A stretch of DNA of 64,000 bases, taken from NCBI GenBank assembly GCA_963821235.1, contig CAWGCS010000001.1:1426001-1490000 (forward strand), given 5' to 3'. Position 1 is the first letter of the stretch, and each line of letters begins with the position of its first letter. The position numbers and the translations under genes are program-made. This DNA is from CTSoil-043 sp963821235. Lineage in GTDB: Bacteria > Chloroflexota > Limnocylindria > Limnocylindrales > CSP1-4. Shown piece after piece: positions 1-7,806 of this stretch. Below the pieces are notes generated by a model. That model was not told the DNA's origin. It was given only the letters and a program-made list of their open reading frames with translations, and made no database searches.

Positions 1-1
1 G

Positions 2-517
2 TCATCGTTCGGTGGCTCCTCTCTCGGGCCCGGCGACGTCGCCGGATCCCCGGTGGTCGGGTCGTGGGTCGAACCGGGCGCAGCTCGCCCGGAGGCCGGC
101 CGCGATGGCCGCCAGCTGCTCGGCGGCGAGCGGGGCCAGGACCTCCTCGACGATGCCGGTGCGCCAGCCGTCGAGCTCCCTGACCACGGCCCGACCGTGC
201 TCGGTCATGCTGACGAGGACGACCCGCCGGTCGTCCACGTCCCGGGCCCGCTCGACGAGGCCGCGCTGTTCCATGCGGTCGAGGAGCCCGGTGGCGTTGG
301 GAAGGCCGATCCCCAGCCAGTCGGCAAGCCGGCTGACCGGCAACGGCCCGTGTTCCTGCAGAATCCAGAGGATCTGGAGGTGGCCCAGGCTGATCCCGCT
401 GTGATGGACGGTTCGCGCGACCGCGCAGCGGTGGCGGCCCGCCAGCAGGGCGACCCCCTCCGCGATGTCGCGGAGGAGCTCGGCGCGCGAGGCGGGGCGC
501 GTATCAGTTGCTGTCAC
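2..517 (-). CDS. MarR-family transcriptional regulator
   Basis: A 171-residue winged-helix repressor of the MarR family. It has an N-terminal dimerisation helix, a DNA-recognition helix around GIGLPNATGLLDRMEQRGLV, and the MarR wing motif VDDRRVVLV. MarR dimers usually bind palindromes and release them on ligand binding. A TTG codon at 544 extends the frame by nine residues, but I chose GTG at 517 because a sigma70-type promoter (minus-strand -10 TACATT at 524-529) ends 6 nt before it, which would give a leaderless message. The gene is divergent from an F420-type oxidoreductase that it probably controls. The ligand is unknown. Confidence 0.85.
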   Translation of the reverse strand: MTATDTRPASRAELLRDIAEGVALLAGRHRCAVARTVHHSGISLGHLQILWILQEHGPLPVSRLADWLGIGLPNATGLLDRMEQRGLVERARDVDDRRVVLVSMTEHGRAVVRELDGWRTGIVEEVLAPLAAEQLAAIAAGLRASCARFDPRPDHRGSGDVAGPERGATER

Positions 518-523
518 CTGAAC

Positions 524-552
524 AATGTAGATTGACGAAACCAATCCGTCAA
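524..552 (-). promoter_or_regulatory. marR promoter overlapping a palindromic operator
   Basis: On the minus strand TTGACG (547-552), a 17-bp spacer and TACATT (524-529) form a near-consensus promoter for the MarR gene. The palindrome TTGACG-N9-CGTCAA (532-552) covers its -35 box, and a plus-strand -10-like TAGATT (528-533) abuts it. A MarR dimer bound here would block both divergent genes. Autoregulation is inferred from position and symmetry. Confidence 0.6.
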
Positions 553-576
553 ACGGACGACCGCCGGAGGACCGCC

Positions 577-1524
577 ATGCGCTACGCGCTGATGATCGAG
601 CCCCAGCAGGGCTGCTCCTACGCGGACCAGCTGGCCATCGCCCGGCGGGCCGAGGCGGCCGGCTTCGAGGCCTTCTTCCGCTCGGACCACTACGACAGCT
701 TCCCGGGCGGCGCCGGCCGGCCGACGACCGACGCCTGGGCCGTCCTGGCCGGCCTGGCCCGCGAAACCTCGCGAGTCCGCCTGGGCGCGCTCGTCTCGCC
801 GGTCACCTTCCGCCATCCGGGGAACCTCGCCAAGGTCGTCGCCACCGTCGACGAGATGTCCGGCGGGCGTGTCCTCGTCGGGGTGGGGGCCGGCTGGAAC
901 GACGCCGAGCACGCCCACCACGGCCTGGCCTTCCCGCCGATCGAGGTCCGGGCGGAGATGCTGGAGGAGCAGCTGGCGATCCTCCGCGGCCTCTGGCAGG
1001 GGCCGGACGGCTGGTCCTTCCAGGGTCGCCATTACGTGGTGTCGGAGTCGCTCTTCCGGCCCCGCCCGGTCCAGCGGCCGGCCCCGCCGATCATCGTCGG
1101 GGGCGAGGGGAGCCCCCGCTCGATGCGGATCGCCGTCCGCTTCGCCGACGAGTTCAACCTCTCCAGCTCGTCCCCGGATCGCGCCGCCGACCGCTTCGCG
1201 CGCCTCGACGAGACCGCCCGGGCGGCCGGCCGCGACCCCGCCACGCTGGTCCACTCGGCGATGGTCGGCGTCCTCGTCGGCCGCGATGCGGCGGAGGTGG
1301 ACCGCCGATGCAGCACGATCCTCGAGCAGTTCGGGCTCGCCGAGGCCGGCATGGCCTGGTTCGAGGAGCGCCGCCCGCGGTGGATCCTCGGCACGCCCGA
1401 CGAGGCGCGGGCGACGGCCGGGCGCTTCGAGGCGGCCGGCGTCGAGCGGCTGGTGCTGCAGGACTTCCTGCCCTGGGACCTCGAGATGGTCGACCTGCTC
1501 GGCGAGGTGCTGCTGCGCGCCTGA
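577..1524 (+). CDS. LLM class F420-dependent oxidoreductase
   Basis: A 315-residue luciferase-like monooxygenase (TIM barrel) of the F420-dependent type. Visible family features are the N-terminal strand MRYALMIEPQQG, RLGALVSPVTFRHPGNLAK, the GRVLVGVGAGWNDAEH loop and PPIIVGGEGSPRSMRIA near the cofactor site. ATG 577 is preceded by GGAGG at 566-570 and replaces upstream in-frame starts. Substrate cannot be read from sequence; related enzymes oxidise or reduce alcohols, enoyl groups or xenobiotics with F420. It is divergent from the MarR gene, so it is probably its regulated target. Two further copies lie at 2935 and, truncated, at 39915. Confidence 0.9.
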   Translation: MRYALMIEPQQGCSYADQLAIARRAEAAGFEAFFRSDHYDSFPGGAGRPTTDAWAVLAGLARETSRVRLGALVSPVTFRHPGNLAKVVATVDEMSGGRVLVGVGAGWNDAEHAHHGLAFPPIEVRAEMLEEQLAILRGLWQGPDGWSFQGRHYVVSESLFRPRPVQRPAPPIIVGGEGSPRSMRIAVRFADEFNLSSSSPDRAADRFARLDETARAAGRDPATLVHSAMVGVLVGRDAAEVDRRCSTILEQFGLAEAGMAWFEERRPRWILGTPDEARATAGRFEAAGVERLVLQDFLPWDLEMVDLLGEVLLRA

Positions 1525-1565
1525 GCCGTCGCGCCCGAGGCGCGGCGAGGCCCGGCGCCACGGGG

Positions 1566-2852
1566 CTACTCCGCCAGCGTCGCCGCCTCGCGGTAGGCCA
1601 GCTGGTCGCGGCGGATCGGGTCGGGATCCGTCCCCCGCGCCCGGGCGAGGCGCTCCGTGAGGACCTGGAGCGGCGTCGTCGTGCCGACCAGCGCCGCCAC
1701 GGGGGCCGGCAGCCCCGGCGCCTCCGGGACGAGGATCCGCCCGGCCGGGAGCAGGAAGGCCGGCCAGTCGGCGTCGAGGTCCGCGGCCAGGATCCCGCCC
1801 GCCCGGACGCCGACCCGGCCGGCGGCCGCCATCGCCTGCTGCCCGCGCCCTGAGCGGTCCGCCCGCCCGTCACGGTCGGCGAGGATCAGCACGAGGCCCG
1901 TCTGCGCGTCCATCGAGGGGAGGTGGCCGTGGAGGAACGTCTCGAGCTCGCGGAGCTTCGCCGGCAGCCAGGTCGCCTCCTCGATCTTGAGGGCGAGCTC
2001 GCGCGCGGCGGGGCGGTCCGCCCCGGAGGCCACGATGACGACCTCGCGCATCCCGGCCAGCTCCCCGGCGATCGCCTCCGCCTCGCCGGCCCGGGCGAGC
2101 CCGCTCTCGAGGAGCGCCCGCACCGCGGGGGGATCGGCGTCGCCCGGCTCCCCGGTGAGCGCCGCGCCGACCGCGACCGCGGCCAGGACCGGGGAGAGGT
2201 AGCCGACGGTGTGGCACCAGCTGCGGTCGATCTCGCCCGTGGCGACGACGATCCTGGCCCGCCCGATCGGCGAGGCCGGGTGGACGGTGACGGCCGCCGT
2301 CCGCGCTCCGTTCCCAGCCGCGGCATCGAGCGCGGCGATCGTGGCCCCCGTCCCGCCCTCGTGGCTCATCCCGATGACCAGCCCGCCGCGCTGGGGCGCG
2401 AGCGACGCCTCGAGGGCCTGGGTCGCCAGGATGCTGCCCGGCTGGCCCGCGCCGCGGATCCCGCCCCGGACGGCGGCCTCGGCGACGATCGCGGCGAAGG
2501 CCTGGGCGCCGTGCTCGCTCGTGCCGCAGCCCGTCACCACGACCGGCTCGCCCCGCTCCAGCGCCGTGCGGATGGCAGTCGCCAGCCGCCCGGCCGGGGT
2601 GTCCCGCCCGGGGGCCTCGAGGCGCGCCGCCACGCCGGGGGCTCCCGCGCTGCGCCGGACGACGCCCAGGCGCCGGAGGACCCGGCCGGAGAGGGCCGGC
2701 TCGGCCGCGATCATCTCCGTCATCCACCAGGGCGGCCCGGACCGCGGCGCCGGCGCGGGCAGGAAGTCCCAGGGTTCCGGTGGGCCGGACAGGACGGCCT
2801 CGGGGTCCGGATGGGCGGTGACGGACGGGTCGAACGGCGGGGGCATCTCCAT
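1566..2852 (-). CDS. SIS-domain protein (GlmS/AgaS-like isomerase half)
   Basis: A 428-residue protein with two SIS (sugar isomerase) domains. It carries the phosphosugar-binding sequence VVVTGCGTSEHGAQAF, the second motif VIGMSHEGGTGA (SQSGET-like in GlmS), and KIEEATWLPAKLRELETFLHG-type residues matching the C-terminal GlmS helix. The glutaminase domain of GlmS is absent, so it is more likely an aldose/ketose or amino-sugar phosphate isomerase or deaminase. ATG 2852 follows a minus-strand TATCAT (2860-2865) by 7 nt, consistent with leaderless translation. It is divergent from the oxidoreductase at 2935. Substrate is unknown. Confidence 0.8.
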   Translation of the reverse strand: MEMPPPFDPSVTAHPDPEAVLSGPPEPWDFLPAPAPRSGPPWWMTEMIAAEPALSGRVLRRLGVVRRSAGAPGVAARLEAPGRDTPAGRLATAIRTALERGEPVVVTGCGTSEHGAQAFAAIVAEAAVRGGIRGAGQPGSILATQALEASLAPQRGGLVIGMSHEGGTGATIAALDAAAGNGARTAAVTVHPASPIGRARIVVATGEIDRSWCHTVGYLSPVLAAVAVGAALTGEPGDADPPAVRALLESGLARAGEAEAIAGELAGMREVVIVASGADRPAARELALKIEEATWLPAKLRELETFLHGHLPSMDAQTGLVLILADRDGRADRSGRGQQAMAAAGRVGVRAGGILAADLDADWPAFLLPAGRILVPEAPGLPAPVAALVGTTTPLQVLTERLARARGTDPDPIRRDQLAYREAATLAE

Positions 2853-2934
2853 GGCGCCGATGATAGGCTCGGAGGTCGGGTCGCCTGCGGACGGCGTGCG
2901 CCACGGAAGAGCGGACAGCGAGGCACGAACAAGC

Positions 2935-3825
2935 ATGGACGTCGGGGTGATGGTCCCCCAGGGCTGGAAGGGCGAGTACGACGGCTGGAAGCCCGTCGAC
3001 GCCTGGGCGAACGCGGTCGAGCGCGCCCGGCAGGCCGAGGCTCTCGGCTTCGAGTCGGCCTGGGTCTTCGACCACTTCACCACCGTGCCCGACCCGACGG
3101 ACGAGATCACCTTCGAGTCGTTCACGATGCTGGGCGCGATCGCCCACGCGACGTCCCGGGTCCGCCTCGGCCACATGGTGGTCTGCACCGGCTTCCGCAA
3201 CCCCGCCCTCACCGCGAAGATGGCGTCCACCCTCGACGTCATCTCCGGCGGCCGCTTCGAGCTGGGCATCGGCGCCGGCTGGAAGGAGGACGAGTGGGTC
3301 GCCTACGGCTACGGGTTCCCGCCGCTGCGCGAGCGGCTGGCCGTCCTGGCCGACCACCTCGAGATCATCCGCCGCATGCTGGAGCCCGGGCATGCCAGCT
3401 ACGAGGGCCGCTACGCGCGGGTGAGCGGGGCCATCAACGTGCCCAAGGGCGTCCAGCGGCCGCGCCTCCCGATCATCGTCGGCGGCAACGGCAGGAACGT
3501 CACCTTCCGCCTGGCGGCCCGCTTCGCCGACGAGCTGAACCTCGTCTTCCTGGGGCCCGACGAGATCGGCGAGTCGATCGCGGTCGCCCGCCAGCGCTGC
3601 GAGGAGGAGGGCCGGGACCCGGCGACGCTCCGGATCTCGCTCTACAGCCGGGACGGCGACGTGCGCCCGGTCGGGCAGGAGCGGATCGACCTCCTGGGCG
3701 CCTTCGCCGCCCTCGGCCTCGACCGATTCGTCGGCTTCCCGTCGCGCTGGGACACCTCCGAGGACGGCCTCGCCCGCTTCGCCGAGGACGTCCGGGCCGC
3801 CGGCCTGCGCCTCGCGACGGGGTAG
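2935..3825 (+). CDS. LLM class F420-dependent oxidoreductase (second copy)
   Basis: A 296-residue luciferase-like oxidoreductase. It shows MDVGVMVPQGWKGEYDGW at the N-terminus, SAWVFDHFTTVP, VRLGHMVVCTGFRNPALTAK, GRFELGIGAGWKEDEW and LPIIVGGNGRNVTFRLAA, the usual F420-LLM signature sequences. The start ATG 2935 is the first one giving the canonical first strand; the long upstream open frame is antisense to the SIS gene. It resembles the enzyme at 577 but is clearly diverged, so the two probably have different substrates. No partner enzyme is adjacent. Confidence 0.88.
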   Translation: MDVGVMVPQGWKGEYDGWKPVDAWANAVERARQAEALGFESAWVFDHFTTVPDPTDEITFESFTMLGAIAHATSRVRLGHMVVCTGFRNPALTAKMASTLDVISGGRFELGIGAGWKEDEWVAYGYGFPPLRERLAVLADHLEIIRRMLEPGHASYEGRYARVSGAINVPKGVQRPRLPIIVGGNGRNVTFRLAARFADELNLVFLGPDEIGESIAVARQRCEEEGRDPATLRISLYSRDGDVRPVGQERIDLLGAFAALGLDRFVGFPSRWDTSEDGLARFAEDVRAAGLRLATG

Positions 3826-3854
3826 CGCGCGGGCGCGGGCTCAGCCTTGCCGGC

Positions 3855-4457
3855 TCACCGGCGAGCGTCCGACCGCCGGCGCGAACCCGGGCTTCCCGGG
3901 CCGTGGTCGAGGCGGCCGATCCGGCCGGGCGGGCCGTAGCGGAGCCAGGCCCGGGCGACGAGGTCGTCCGCGTCGAGCGGGCCGTAGGTCCGCGAGTCGA
4001 TCGAGCCGTCCGACGCATCGCCGAGCAGCCACGCTTCGCGCGGCCCCAGCGCCCGTGCCGCGCCATCGGGGAGTGCCGCGCCTGATGCCGGCGCGACGCG
4101 TCCCCCCGACCGTCCGCGGCCGCGCACCGCCACCCGCTTGATGGCGAGGATCCCGGTGGCTGGCTCCCGCACCACGACGACCGACCCCGGGCGAGGCCAG
4201 CGCTGGCAGGTCGGGTCGAGGAGCAGCCAGTCGCCCGGGAGGAGCGCCGGGGCCATGCTCCCCTCGGCCACCTCCGCCCGCCACGGGCCGCGGCGGACGC
4301 GCCGGAGCCAGGAGGCGACGTCGTACGTCCGGCCCAGGACGTCGGCCAGGGCCAGGAAGGCGAGGAGCTTCCAGCTCGGCCGCGTCCGCCGGCGTTCGGT
4401 GCCCGCGGACGTGTCAGCCGGGGACTGCGAACGCCGGGCGGCGGGCCCGGCGTTCAT
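3855..4457 (-). CDS. sodX: S26-family peptidase, probable Ni-SOD maturation protease
   Basis: A 200-residue signal-peptidase-like serine protease with one N-terminal hydrophobic segment (about residues 30-46). The catalytic serine lies in EGSMAPALLPGDWLLLDP, the general-base lysine in GILAIKRVAV and the S26 box E in WLLGDASDGSIDSRTYGPL. It follows sodN by 40 bp on the same strand. In Ni-SOD operons this protease class removes the SodN leader to expose the nickel-binding histidine; the context makes that the best assignment over a general signal peptidase. The C-terminal 25 residues are basic and low complexity. Confidence 0.85.
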   Translation of the reverse strand: MNAGPAARRSQSPADTSAGTERRRTRPSWKLLAFLALADVLGRTYDVASWLRRVRRGPWRAEVAEGSMAPALLPGDWLLLDPTCQRWPRPGSVVVVREPATGILAIKRVAVRGRGRSGGRVAPASGAALPDGAARALGPREAWLLGDASDGSIDSRTYGPLDADDLVARAWLRYGPPGRIGRLDHGPGSPGSRRRSDARR

Positions 4458-4497
4458 GCGGCGGATCGCGGCTGGGAGCCGGAAGGCGGGTGGTCGG

Positions 4498-4908
4498 CTA
4501 CTTCTTGGTCGACCAGAAGAGGTCGGCGAACTCCTTGACCGCCGCCTCCAGCTCGGCCGCGGCGCCGGCGTCGACGCTCTGCTTGTTCTTGCCGGCGAGC
4601 TTGAGGACGTTCCAGACCTTCGAATGGAGGTCCGGGATCTTCTCCAGGTGCTCCGGCTTGAAGTAGTCGGACCAGATGACCTGGACCTCGCGCTTCACCT
4701 TCTCCGCGTGCTGCTCCTTGACGGAGACGCAGCGGATGAACTTGTTGCGGGTCGCGGTGTCGTTGCCCTCGAGGCCGGTGATGATCTCGACCATGCGGGC
4801 GACGGTGCGGGCGGCGAGGACGGCCTCGGACGGGTCGTAGATCCCGCAGGGGATGTCGCAATGGGCCCGGACGACGGTCGTCGGGCGCAGCAGGCGGGTC
4901 AGGCGCAT
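4498..4908 (-). CDS. sodN: Nickel superoxide dismutase precursor
   Basis: A 136-residue Ni-containing superoxide dismutase. A 14-residue leader (MRLTRLLRPTTVVRA) precedes the nickel hook HCDIPCGIYDP: after cleavage, His1, Cys2 and Cys6 ligate nickel and convert superoxide to peroxide and oxygen in the cytoplasm. The remainder is the four-helix-bundle body ending LFWSTKK. ATG 4908 has an upstream AAAGGAG at good spacing. The maturation protease gene follows immediately. No Fe/Mn- or Cu/Zn-SOD is present in the window. Confidence 0.95.
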   Translation of the reverse strand: MRLTRLLRPTTVVRAHCDIPCGIYDPSEAVLAARTVARMVEIITGLEGNDTATRNKFIRCVSVKEQHAEKVKREVQVIWSDYFKPEHLEKIPDLHSKVWNVLKLAGKNKQSVDAGAAAELEAAVKEFADLFWSTKK

Positions 4909-5397
4909 CAGGACACTCCTTTGAACGGCATTGGCGGGCGGAACCCCCAGGAGATCATCGACGGCGTCGCAGGGCGCCGCGCTCGCCGCAAGTGTCGGAG
5001 CGTTACCAGGGGGTGTCAAACGGCGCCGGGGAGAGGGGAGACACGGACAGGCCAGACGCCGCGCACCAGGGCCTGTTCGTATCGCCCGTCCGCCTCGTCG
5101 CTGGGGTCGGAGGCGGGGGCCGGGACCGCGACCGAAGCAGCTTCCGGCGCTGGCAGCGAACGGCGACACGACAGGCGAGATGCGCCAGCGCCCACATCAG
5201 GAGCGGACGTCAAACCCACCGGGCCCCGTTCCCGGAGCTTCCAAACAGGCCGCCCGACCCGTCGTTTCGGCCGGATCGGATCGCGCGGGACGGGCAGACT
5301 TCGTGCTTGACTCGTCGACGGGGGGTTGGGGGCGACACGGTCGAGGCCGGTCACCCGGTTGGATTCTGTGACGACACACCGAGGAGGTCCCCGAGAG
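4909..5397. other. Intergenic region upstream of sodN
   Basis: About 490 bp without a credible gene. It must hold the sodN promoter (minus strand) and the leader of the membrane-protein gene at 5398. It contains one copy of a 19-nt repeat (5015-5033) that recurs at 7355-7373. No nickel-responsive operator can be named with confidence. Confidence 0.5.
5015..5033 (+). repeat. 19-nt direct repeat, copy 1
   Basis: GTCAAACGGCGCCGGGGAG, identical to 7355-7373. The two copies bracket the membrane-protein and SRPBCC genes (5398-7076), 2.3 kb apart in direct orientation, with an IS remnant just outside the second copy. Confidence 0.7.
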
Positions 5398-6297
5398 ATG
5401 GCGCACGCGACGAGCCGAGAGTCGGCCGCGACGTCGGTCACGGCCGCGCGTGCCGCGGCGGACTGGGTGGGACCGATCCCGTACGCCCTGTCCATCGCAC
5501 TCGGTGTGGTGACGTTGGCCGCCGTCGTGGCGGCCCTGCTGTTCCGCGATGCGCTGCGTGGACCGGCCGTGAGCGTGGGCAACATGCAGGGGACGGCGCT
5601 CGTGCTGCTCGTCGTCACTCTGCCGGTCCTCGTTGCCTCGATGGTGCTCCTGGCCCGCGGTGTCACGGTGGCCCTGGTGTTCTGGCTCGGTGCCCTTGGC
5701 TCGATCGCCTACCAGAGCGTGCTGTTCCTGTTCGGGATCCCGTTCAACGCCTTCTTCTTCCTGTACGTGGCCATGCTCTCGCTCTCGATCTGGTCGTTCG
5801 TCGCCCTGACCGCCCGGATTCCCGTCGTAATGGTCGTCGGCCGGATCGGCGCCCACGCGCCGGTCCGCGTCGTGGCCGGCTACCTGCTGGTCAACGCGGC
5901 GCTGTTCCTCGCCCTGTGGCTCCAGGCGACCGTCCCGGCTGTGCTATCCGACGAACCGCCAACATTCCTCGAGGGGACGGGCATGACGACCGGCCCGGTC
6001 CAGATCATCGACCTCGCCTTCACGTTGCCGCTGACGGTTCTCGCCGCCGTCCTGCTTCTCCGCCGACGACCGTGGGGCCACGTGCTCACGGGCGCGCTGC
6101 TCGTCATGCTCGCGATCGAGACTGCAAGCATCGGCGTGGATCAGTGGGTCGGTCACGCGGCCGATCCGTCGTCGCCCGCCGCGTCGGCAGCGCTCACCCC
6201 GGTGTTCGCGGTCCTGACCGTGATCGGGGTGGGCGTGCTCGCGCTGTTCCTGCGGAGGGGCTCGGCCGCCGACGCTCGCGCGAAGGGGGTGCGCTGA
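5398..6297 (+). CDS. Polytopic membrane protein of unknown function
   Basis: A 299-residue integral membrane protein with about eight hydrophobic segments, beginning at PYALSIALGVVTLAAVVAAL and ending at VLTVIGVGVLALFL before an Arg/Ala-rich tail. A strong GAGGAGGT (5381-5388) fixes ATG 5398. I recognise no catalytic or transport motif. It is followed by an SRPBCC-like gene after a 65-bp gap with its own ribosome-binding site, so the pair may be co-transcribed. The flanking repeats and a nearby IS remnant suggest it lies in a region of past rearrangement. Confidence 0.75.
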   Translation: MAHATSRESAATSVTAARAAADWVGPIPYALSIALGVVTLAAVVAALLFRDALRGPAVSVGNMQGTALVLLVVTLPVLVASMVLLARGVTVALVFWLGALGSIAYQSVLFLFGIPFNAFFFLYVAMLSLSIWSFVALTARIPVVMVVGRIGAHAPVRVVAGYLLVNAALFLALWLQATVPAVLSDEPPTFLEGTGMTTGPVQIIDLAFTLPLTVLAAVLLLRRRPWGHVLTGALLVMLAIETASIGVDQWVGHAADPSSPAASAALTPVFAVLTVIGVGVLALFLRRGSAADARAKGVR

Positions 6298-6362
6298 GGC
6301 GGGACTTCGCACGGGTCACAGGCCAGAGTCAATCGGCCACCGGGCCGGAACGGAGGTTAGAA

Positions 6363-7076
6363 GTGTCTCAGGGCGGGTCGGCTCGGTGGTGGATGGCGGT
6401 CGGTGGACTGGCCCTCGTTGCCCACGTCGCATTCGTTCGCCCGAAGCTCTTCCGATGGGGGGCAACCGACGAAGAGGCCGAGCGTGTCCTCCCCGGCGAC
6501 GACGAGGTGCCCGGAGCGCAGATCCACGGCACGCGAGCGATCACGATCGACGCCCCACCCGAGCAGGTCTGGCCGTGGCTGGCCCAGATCGGCTACCGGC
6601 GGGCGGGCTGGTACGCGTTCGACTTTGCCGACAACGACAGCATCCCAAGCGCGACGCGGATCATCCCCGAGCTCCAGGCTCCGGAGGTCGGGCAGCTCGT
6701 CGGCGAGGAGGGCAATGCGATCCAGGCGATTGAGCCCCCTCGACTCCTGCTCCTGGCCTACCATCACCCGCGCGTTGAGTGGATCGTGAAGGGCGGCATC
6801 TGGCCGCGCTTCGGCGATGAGAGCTGGGCCTTCGTCCTGGAGCCGATCGACGGCGGACGTCGGACGCGACTGATCACCCGCCTCCACTACAGGCTTCCGT
6901 TTGGGATCCACTTGCTGTGGTGGCCGCTCTTCGAGGTCGCCGACCTCGTCTTCCAACCGCTCATGCTGCGGAGGATCAGAGCTCGAGTGGAGTCGACGGT
7001 CGAAGCACGAACCCACGTCGTCAGCGCCGCGGGCGACGAGCCGGCACGCTTCGGGCCGGGCGGGGTGGGGTGGTGA
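6363..7076 (+). CDS. SRPBCC-like (START/Bet v1 fold) protein
   Basis: A 237-residue protein with a short N-terminal hydrophobic stretch (WWMAVGGLALVAHVAFV) and an SRPBCC-like ligand-binding domain marked by ITIDAPPEQVWPWLAQIGY and GWYAFDFADN. GTG 6363 is set by GGAGG at 6352-6356, 6 nt upstream. The 29570 gene is a clear paralogue, sharing the E-x-GDD-x-VP, APPE-x-VWPWL and RAGWY blocks. SRPBCC proteins bind hydrophobic ligands; no specific ligand can be proposed. Confidence 0.8.
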   Translation: MSQGGSARWWMAVGGLALVAHVAFVRPKLFRWGATDEEAERVLPGDDEVPGAQIHGTRAITIDAPPEQVWPWLAQIGYRRAGWYAFDFADNDSIPSATRIIPELQAPEVGQLVGEEGNAIQAIEPPRLLLLAYHHPRVEWIVKGGIWPRFGDESWAFVLEPIDGGRRTRLITRLHYRLPFGIHLLWWPLFEVADLVFQPLMLRRIRARVESTVEARTHVVSAAGDEPARFGPGGVGW

Positions 7077-7147
7077 GACCATGCGGGCTCGTCGACGGTG
7101 ACGAGGGCGTGTCCGCACGCAGGGCAGCGGACGGCGGGGCCGGGCAT
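6887..7147 (-). CDS. Short ORF with a zinc-ribbon start, antisense to SRPBCC gene
   Basis: The first 30 residues look genuine: MPGPAVRCPACGHALVTVDE has a CxxC knuckle, and GGAGGTG lies 7 nt before ATG 7147. The rest of the frame runs antisense through the 3' end of the SRPBCC gene and looks like out-of-frame sequence. It may be the 5' remnant of a small zinc-binding protein gene cut by rearrangement. Low confidence as a functional gene. Confidence 0.25.
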   Translation of the reverse strand: MPGPAVRCPACGHALVTVDEPAWSHHPTPPGPKRAGSSPAALTTWVRASTVDSTRALILRSMSGWKTRSATSKSGHHSKWIPNGSL

Positions 7148-7354
7148 GGGGGCACCTCCGGGGGCTCTTGGCTCTGACTGAGGCAGCCTGCGCCCCTGGG
7201 ATCGGTCGGGCGGGCCGGGGGGCGCGTTTCGGTGTCCCCTGTCCCTGGGCCCCTCCCGCGTCTGATCCGGCCCGGACCTGCTTCAACACTGGCCCTCCGG
7301 CGACGGCGTCGCGTCCGGGTTCGCGTCAGATCGGAGGCCTCTACCTCCTCTCCC

Positions 7355-7373
7355 GTCAAACGGCGCCGGGGAG
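7355..7373 (+). repeat. 19-nt direct repeat, copy 2
   Basis: Identical to 5015-5033. The 400 bp between the SRPBCC gene and the IS remnant (7077-7484) otherwise shows no credible gene apart from the short antisense start described at 6887-7147. Confidence 0.7.
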
Positions 7374-7484
7374 GGGAGTTGGAGGCAGGGGAAACGCCAC
7401 ATTCCTCTGCCCCGGCTTCAGCGTCGAACTGCGCCTGCCCGTCGCCATTCGGACCGCCGACGGCTGACGCTCAGCATCGCGGTC

Positions 7485-7753
7485 ATGAGCGCCGTAGTCG
7501 AGATCAGCGACGCCGAGTGGGCGCTCGTCAAGGGCCTATTCGACCCACTTGGGCGTGAAGGGTAGCGAGCGCGCTACCCGCGCCGTGACGTTGGCTTCAC
7601 GCCGATCGCGCCGCTCTACCGTGTCGATCACGCAGTCGCGCGTCAGGGCCGCTGGCGGCGGCTCTCACGCTGCTACGACGGGACTGCTGCGAGTGCGAGA
7701 GCGTGGGCGGCGGACCGCGGTTGCCGGATTGAGAAGACGACTGGCGCACGGTG
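7485..7753 (+). pseudogene. Decayed IS transposase fragment (DUF4096/IS5-like N-terminus)
   Basis: ATG 7485 opens a frame reading MSAVVEISDAEWALVKGLFD, the characteristic start of IS5-group transposases (SDAEWALV-type helix). An in-frame TAG at 7563 interrupts it; the same frame then continues with RARYPRRDV, which matches the usual GRP-x-YxRRDVVDA segment. After that the similarity fades and the frame closes near 7753. No DDE domain and no terminal inverted repeats could be found, so this is an inactive relic. Confidence 0.6.
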
Positions 7754-7806
7754 AGGATGCCTGGTGGGCCGAGGCCGGAGGTCGGCGGCAGCTCCCGGAC
7801 TCACCA

